DNA of 64,000 nt from Pseudomonas simiae (GTDB taxonomy: Bacteria; Pseudomonadota; Gammaproteobacteria; Pseudomonadales; Pseudomonadaceae), in assembly GCF_900111895.1 (NCBI RefSeq), contig NZ_FOKB01000014.1, positions 40,802 to 104,801 of the forward strand, given 5' to 3'. A program made the translations under genes and the position numbers. Shown here piece by piece: positions 60,102 to 64,000 of the stretch. The stretch's first letter is position 1, and each line of letters starts with the position of its first letter. The notes under the pieces were generated by a model. The model searched no databases. It had not been told where the DNA came from and saw only the letters and a list, made by a program, of their open reading frames with translations.

Positions 60102-63100
60102 GCGCTGGCCTCCTCGCCGGTGAGTGATCGCCACGGGGCGTTGAGCAGCGGGCGATACAGGGTTTCGCACCAACCTTCGAATTCTTCACTGGCGATGAGT
60201 GTGGCGTAATCGGGGAATTGCCGGGTGAGCGCCGGCGTTTCGCGGCGTTCGCCTTCGTTGTTGAGCCCATCACCTTCGTAGGTTTTAACTGCGGCTGCTT
60301 CGGCCTTGACGGGGTCGGTCTGGCTGAGCCACGCGAAAGCGGTTTTGACGGCCACGGGCAACGGTTTGCTCATTCCGGCATGCCAGGCGAGCAGCAAGTG
60401 GCCGAGGACTTCCTGGGCATTGGCTTTATCCAGAGGCGGCAGCAGCAGGGTGTCATCGCTAGCCACCAAGCCGGTGCTCAGCGGCAGACCGCACGCACAG
60501 GCAACCAGGTGATTGACCCAAGGGCGAATCAGGCGATGCCACTTGCGGGTCTTGATCGAGCCGATGCTGTTGGGAATGGTGGTAACGCTTAGCAACCCGC
60601 CATCACTGCGTCGATGCAGACCGCTGATCCAGCCTTCCAACTGCACGCCGTGATGCTCAAAACTGACCGGTTCGGCACCGGTGTGCGGGGTAGGCCAGAG
60701 GGCGAGCAATTGCTGATAGCGTCGCAACAGATCGGGTAAAGGCTCGATCAGTTCGTTGCGCAGGCATTCGCCGAAACCAACCATCGGCAACAGGCCACTG
60801 CCTTGCAGGCGCAGGGCCTGGGCGTTCAGGGTCTGGTCGAGCTGATCGGGTCGGGTGAGCGCGGCGTTCAGCAGGCTGTCACTCAGGCTGTAGCGTTGCA
60901 GTGCGTCGAGAACAAAAGGCTCTTCGTCGGCCAGCGGCACTTCGGCGGCTTCGAAGAATACTTTCAGGCGCTGGCTGAAGAAGTGTTTGACCGGGTTGCG
61001 CAGGAAGTCTTGGAGCTGGCCGAGACTCAGGGGTTCTTCCTGTTGGTGGGGAGCCAGGTCGTGTTCTGTCGGGAGGGCATCGGAGGCTTCATGAAGCAAC
61101 TGCCATTCGCGCGCGTAGCTGAACAGCGCATCGCCTTCATGGAAGTAGCGGGCGCTGAACGGTTGCAGCGGATGCTCTTGGGTCATGGCTTCGATCAGCG
61201 GTATGTCACTGTTTGCCAGGTGCCAGCCACTGGCGAGATGGTCACGCAGTTGGCCGATGAGTACCGACGCTGGGCGGTCACTGTTGTCGCGGATGCTGCG
61301 GCCGACCCAACTGACGTAGAGCTGGTCACGTGCTGAAAGCAGGGCTTCGAGCAGCAGGTAGCGGTCGTCTTCACGGCGTGAACGGTCGCCTGGGCGGTAG
61401 TCGCTGCCCATCAGGTCGAAGTCCAGCGGTGGTTGCGCGCGCGGGTAATCACCGTCGTTCATGCCGAGCAGGCAAACGAGCTTGAACGGGATCGCACGCA
61501 TGGGCATCAGAGTGCAGAAATTGACAGCCCCGGCGAGGAAGCGTTGGGACAGGCGACCTTGGTCCAGCCCCGCAAGCCAGGCCTCGCGGACCACTGTGAG
61601 AGGTAATTCGTCTTGCAGGCCGACGGATTCGCAGGTCTCCAGCCAGGTTTCCCTGAGTTGTTCGAGTTGGCCCAGCAGGTAGTCATCGTGCTCGCTGCTG
61701 GGTAGGAAGAACAGTTGTATCAGGCGTTGCAAGCGCTCGCCCCATTGCGTCGGTGAAGCCGGCAGTGATAACGCTTGATGCGCATCGCTGAGTGCGTCGA
61801 GCAAAGCGACCAAAGGGCCGATGAGCGCCGCATCAAGGCCACCGATTTCGTCGTAGGGCTCGATACCATCACACGCGGCGCCGGTGCCGACGGCGTAACC
61901 GAGCAACATGCGGCGCAGGCCGAAACGCCAGCTGTTTTGTTCCAGTTCTTTTGGCAGGCCCAGACCGGCACGTTGTTCGGCGTTGAGCCCCCAGCGGATG
62001 CCGGCGCCTTCGATCCAGCGATGCAGCGTGGGCAGGTCGCGCTCCTTGATGGCGAAGCGTTCGCGCAGGGCCGGCACGTCGAGCAGATCGAGGATCTCGC
62101 TGACCGGGAAGCGGCTGTCGGGCAGTTTCAGCAGGTGTTCGACGGCGATGAGCAGCGGGTCACGGCCGCGTTGGCCTTGGTCGGTCAGGGTGAACGGGAT
62201 GAAGCGTGGGTCATTGCGTTCGAGTTGGCCGAACACGGCGCGGATGTGCGGCGCATAGCTGTCGACATCCGGGACCATGACGATGACATCCCGCGGGCGC
62301 AGCGAGGGGTCGGCACTGAAGCGTTGGAGCAGTTGGTCGTGGAGAATTTCCACTTCGCGCTGCGCGCTGTGGGCGATGTGGAAGCGAATCGAGGTATCAC
62401 GTTGCAGGTCGACAGCAGGCCATAGCTCGCGTGTTTCATTGAGTGGACGCAATTCCAGGATGTCGTCCTGGAGTTGATTGAGCAGTGTGGTGGGCTCGCT
62501 GTCGCTGAACAGGTCGATGCGGCCATCGCGGAATGCAGCGCGGTAGCTATTGGGGTCGTCGTAGCTGTCCAGCAGGCTGATGTAGTCACGGCCTTGTTTG
62601 CCCCAGGCGGCCAGTAGCGGGTGGGCGTGCTGGTGCAGGGTTTGTGGGTCGATGGTGACCGGCATGCCGGCTTTGCGCGCCTGGCGTTTGTATTCGTTAC
62701 GCAGGAGGTCTTTGTCGGCGACGATGTCGGACCAATGGTGGCGGCAAGGGTTGTGCACGCAGAGCAGAACTTGGCTGAATCGCGCGAGGCCGGCGAGGGC
62801 TTCCAGTGCCTGGGCGGGCAACGAGGAAATGCCGAAAACGATGACTCGGGATGGCAGGCCCTCGGGCGCTTTTTCCAGTGTATTGATGCGCTCGATAAAG
62901 CGCTGATGAACGCCGGCGCGGCTTTCGGCCATGCCTTCTTCACCAACATCCAGCAGCAGTGCTCGCCATAGTTCGGCTTGCCAGCAGTTGGCAGGGTTGA
63001 GTGGCTTGGATTCGCCTCGACCGTTGCGCAGCTGGTGGCGGCCGGCAGCCCAGTCTTCGAGCCAATCGGCACGGTAGACCTGATATTGGTCGAACAGGTC

Positions 63101-63550
63101 AGCCAGACGCTCGGCGAGTTGGTAGCGTTTGCGTAAATCGGTGTCGTGGGTGAGAAAGCGCTGGAGTGGTTCGAAGTGCGGTTGATCGATAAGCTCCGGA
63201 AGCAGGCGCATGAGGCGCCACGTCAGCGGGGCTTTATCGAGCAGGGATTTGGGCGGAATTTCATCTTTTCCCAAGACCATACGGTAGAGCTGCCACATAA
63301 AGCTGCCGGGTAGTTGAACATCGATGGCGGCGGCGATGCCGCACCCCCCCATGTCGTCGTCTTCCGGATCTTCCGCCAGGGCCAGCTTGAGCCACTGGGC
63401 GATACCGTTGCTTTGGACCAGGGCGATTTCGTTTTCCAGGGGAGCCAGGGGGTAGCGGCGCATCCAGCTGACCACCAGGCTGCGCAGTTCGTCCAGGCGA
63501 TTGCCGTGAACCACCATGAATCCAGCGCTGAGGGACGTCGCATCCGGCAT
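60098..63550 (-). CDS. recC: Exodeoxyribonuclease V subunit gamma RecC
   Basis: A 1150-residue RecC. The N-terminal FMVVHGNRLDELRSLVVSWM and WLKLALAEDPEDDDMGGCGI are characteristic. Helicase-like folds without ATPase motifs follow (RDVIVMVPDVDSYAPHIRAV), and LVCLLGMNDGDYPRAQPPLD is a strong RecC block. RecC recognises Chi and holds the DNA fork. Starts at MPDATSLSAGFMVVHG, ATG at 63550. First gene of the set; rrn terminator lies just upstream. Confidence 0.94.
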   Translation of the reverse strand: MPDATSLSAGFMVVHGNRLDELRSLVVSWMRRYPLAPLENEIALVQSNGIAQWLKLALAEDPEDDDMGGCGIAAAIDVQLPGSFMWQLYRMVLGKDEIPPKSLLDKAPLTWRLMRLLPELIDQPHFEPLQRFLTHDTDLRKRYQLAERLADLFDQYQVYRADWLEDWAAGRHQLRNGRGESKPLNPANCWQAELWRALLLDVGEEGMAESRAGVHQRFIERINTLEKAPEGLPSRVIVFGISSLPAQALEALAGLARFSQVLLCVHNPCRHHWSDIVADKDLLRNEYKRQARKAGMPVTIDPQTLHQHAHPLLAAWGKQGRDYISLLDSYDDPNSYRAAFRDGRIDLFSDSEPTTLLNQLQDDILELRPLNETRELWPAVDLQRDTSIRFHIAHSAQREVEILHDQLLQRFSADPSLRPRDVIVMVPDVDSYAPHIRAVFGQLERNDPRFIPFTLTDQGQRGRDPLLIAVEHLLKLPDSRFPVSEILDLLDVPALRERFAIKERDLPTLHRWIEGAGIRWGLNAEQRAGLGLPKELEQNSWRFGLRRMLLGYAVGTGAACDGIEPYDEIGGLDAALIGPLVALLDALSDAHQALSLPASPTQWGERLQRLIQLFFLPSSEHDDYLLGQLEQLRETWLETCESVGLQDELPLTVVREAWLAGLDQGRLSQRFLAGAVNFCTLMPMRAIPFKLVCLLGMNDGDYPRAQPPLDFDLMGSDYRPGDRSRREDDRYLLLEALLSARDQLYVSWVGRSIRDNSDRPASVLIGQLRDHLASGWHLANSDIPLIEAMTQEHPLQPFSARYFHEGDALFSYAREWQLLHEASDALPTEHDLAPHQQEEPLSLGQLQDFLRNPVKHFFSQRLKVFFEAAEVPLADEEPFVLDALQRYSLSDSLLNAALTRPDQLDQTLNAQALRLQGSGLLPMVGFGECLRNELIEPLPDLLRRYQQLLALWPTPHTGAEPVSFEHHGVQLEGWISGLHRRSDGGLLSVTTIPNSIGSIKTRKWHRLIRPWVNHLVACACGLPLSTGLVASDDTLLLPPLDKANAQEVLGHLLLAWHAGMSKPLPVAVKTAFAWLSQTDPVKAEAAAVKTYEGDGLNNEGERRETPALTRQFPDYATLIASEEFEGWCETLYRPLLNAPWRSLTGEEASA

Positions 63551-63655
63551 AACGGCTTCCTTGGGAAAAGCGAAAATCGAGGGTGCGACTTTAGCACTGT
63601 GGGCAGTTGTTGGCGGAATTGCGATGTGAGCTGTCTTTCCGACCGCCCAAAACAA

Positions 63656-63685
63656 AACCCCATCTGCTTTCGCAGATGGGGTTTC
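63656..63685 (-). terminator. rRNA operon terminator
   Basis: The minus strand reads AACCCCATCTGC-GAAA-GCAGATGGGG then TTTTGTTTT, a 10-bp stem with a GAAA loop. Confidence 0.92.
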
Positions 63686-63694
63686 GGAATTTAA

Positions 63695-63810
63695 TCTTGA
63701 CGATGACCTACTCTCACATGGGGAAACCCCACACTACCATCGGCGATGCATCGTTTCACTGCTGAGTTCGGGATGGGATCAGGTGGTTCCAATGCTCTAT
63801 GGTCGTCAAG
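63695..63810 (-). rRNA. rrf: 5S ribosomal RNA
   Basis: The minus strand contains the pseudomonad 5S core CATTGGAACCACCTGATCCC, ATCCCGAACTCAGCAGTGAA and GATGGTAGTGTGGGGTTTCC. The terminal helix pairs CTTGACGACC with the end GTCATCGTCAAG. About 116 bases. Confidence 0.95.
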
Positions 63811-63968
63811 AAATTCGGGTACTGAGTCGTGACCTGATGGCCTCGCTTCAGCAAATTGGGTATGTGACAGATCGGTGTTTTGTGAGATATCGAACTTTCG
63901 GTTCGTATCATCTTCACACACCGCAATCTGATGCTCGTTAGAGTAGTCAAATTGCTTGGGTGTTATAT
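63811..63968 (-). other. 23S-5S spacer of the rRNA operon
   Basis: 158 bp without tRNA-like folding. It is transcribed as part of the minus-strand rrn precursor. Confidence 0.8.
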
Positions 63969-64000
63969 GGTCAAGCCTCACGGGCAATTAGTATTGGTTA
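63969..64000 (-). rRNA. rrl: 23S ribosomal RNA, 3' end only
   Basis: The minus strand reads AACCAATACTAATTGCCCG then TGAGGCTTGACC, the conserved 3' end of Pseudomonas 23S. The gene continues beyond the window. Confidence 0.9.

Noticed and set aside
63811..63968. tRNA gene in the rRNA spacer
   Set aside because: No cloverleaf or CCA end seen between 23S and 5S.

Overview
The window looks like a chromosomal segment of a Pseudomonas of the P. fluorescens group. The evidence is high-GC coding with classic Pseudomonas gene neighbourhoods (rplU-rpmA-obg-proB next to ispB; recC-recB-recD; the yfiR-yfiN-yfiB set known as awsXRO in P. fluorescens), and twelve REP pairs (REPINs) with the GCGAGCAAGC or GCAGGCAAGC cores typical of that group. 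The right edge is the 3' end of a minus-strand rRNA operon (23S tail, 5S, terminator). No CRISPR array, tRNA, insertion sequence or prophage was seen.

0-4 kb: a MerR-type regulator cut by the window edge, an ABM-domain membrane protein, and a pterin run (folM, folE, folX) followed by two small conserved proteins (DUF1244 and HopJ family). 4-16 kb: housekeeping genes including trxB, cysZ, a GT4 glycosyltransferase, an Old Yellow Enzyme, a glutathione peroxidase, creA, proB, obg, rpmA, rplU, ispB, yjdM, a small protein behind a strong Fur-box match, and fklB. 16-29 kb: an HBM-type chemoreceptor, a possible small RNA, a D-aminoacylase / RpiR regulator / GntP permease cassette, an LprI-like protein, a SulP transporter, and redox or transport genes with LysR regulators.

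29.4-43.8 kb: an almost contiguous pathway from tryptophan to muconolactone and its isomer. KynA and KynB make kynurenine, KynU makes anthranilate, AntABC makes catechol, and CatA, CatB and CatC carry it into the beta-ketoadipate route. The local regulators are KynR (Lrp), AntR (AraC) and CatR (LysR), and two amino-acid permeases are included. The later pca genes are not in the window.

44-48 kb: a cupin protein and the valine-degradation pair mmsA-mmsB with a divergent LysR regulator. 48.1-51.7 kb is the accessory-looking part. A DUF3077 gene has a long structured leader with crossing complementary segments, and the 3' end of that gene is repeated (31 of 32 bases) about 3 kb away. Between the two copies lie a LysR regulator, an EamA exporter and an AT-rich TauD-like oxygenase. 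51.8-54.2 kb: the YfiBNR/AwsXRO cyclic-di-GMP signalling module. 54.3-63.6 kb: recC-recB-recD with 4-bp overlaps. 63.6-64 kb: the rRNA operon tail.
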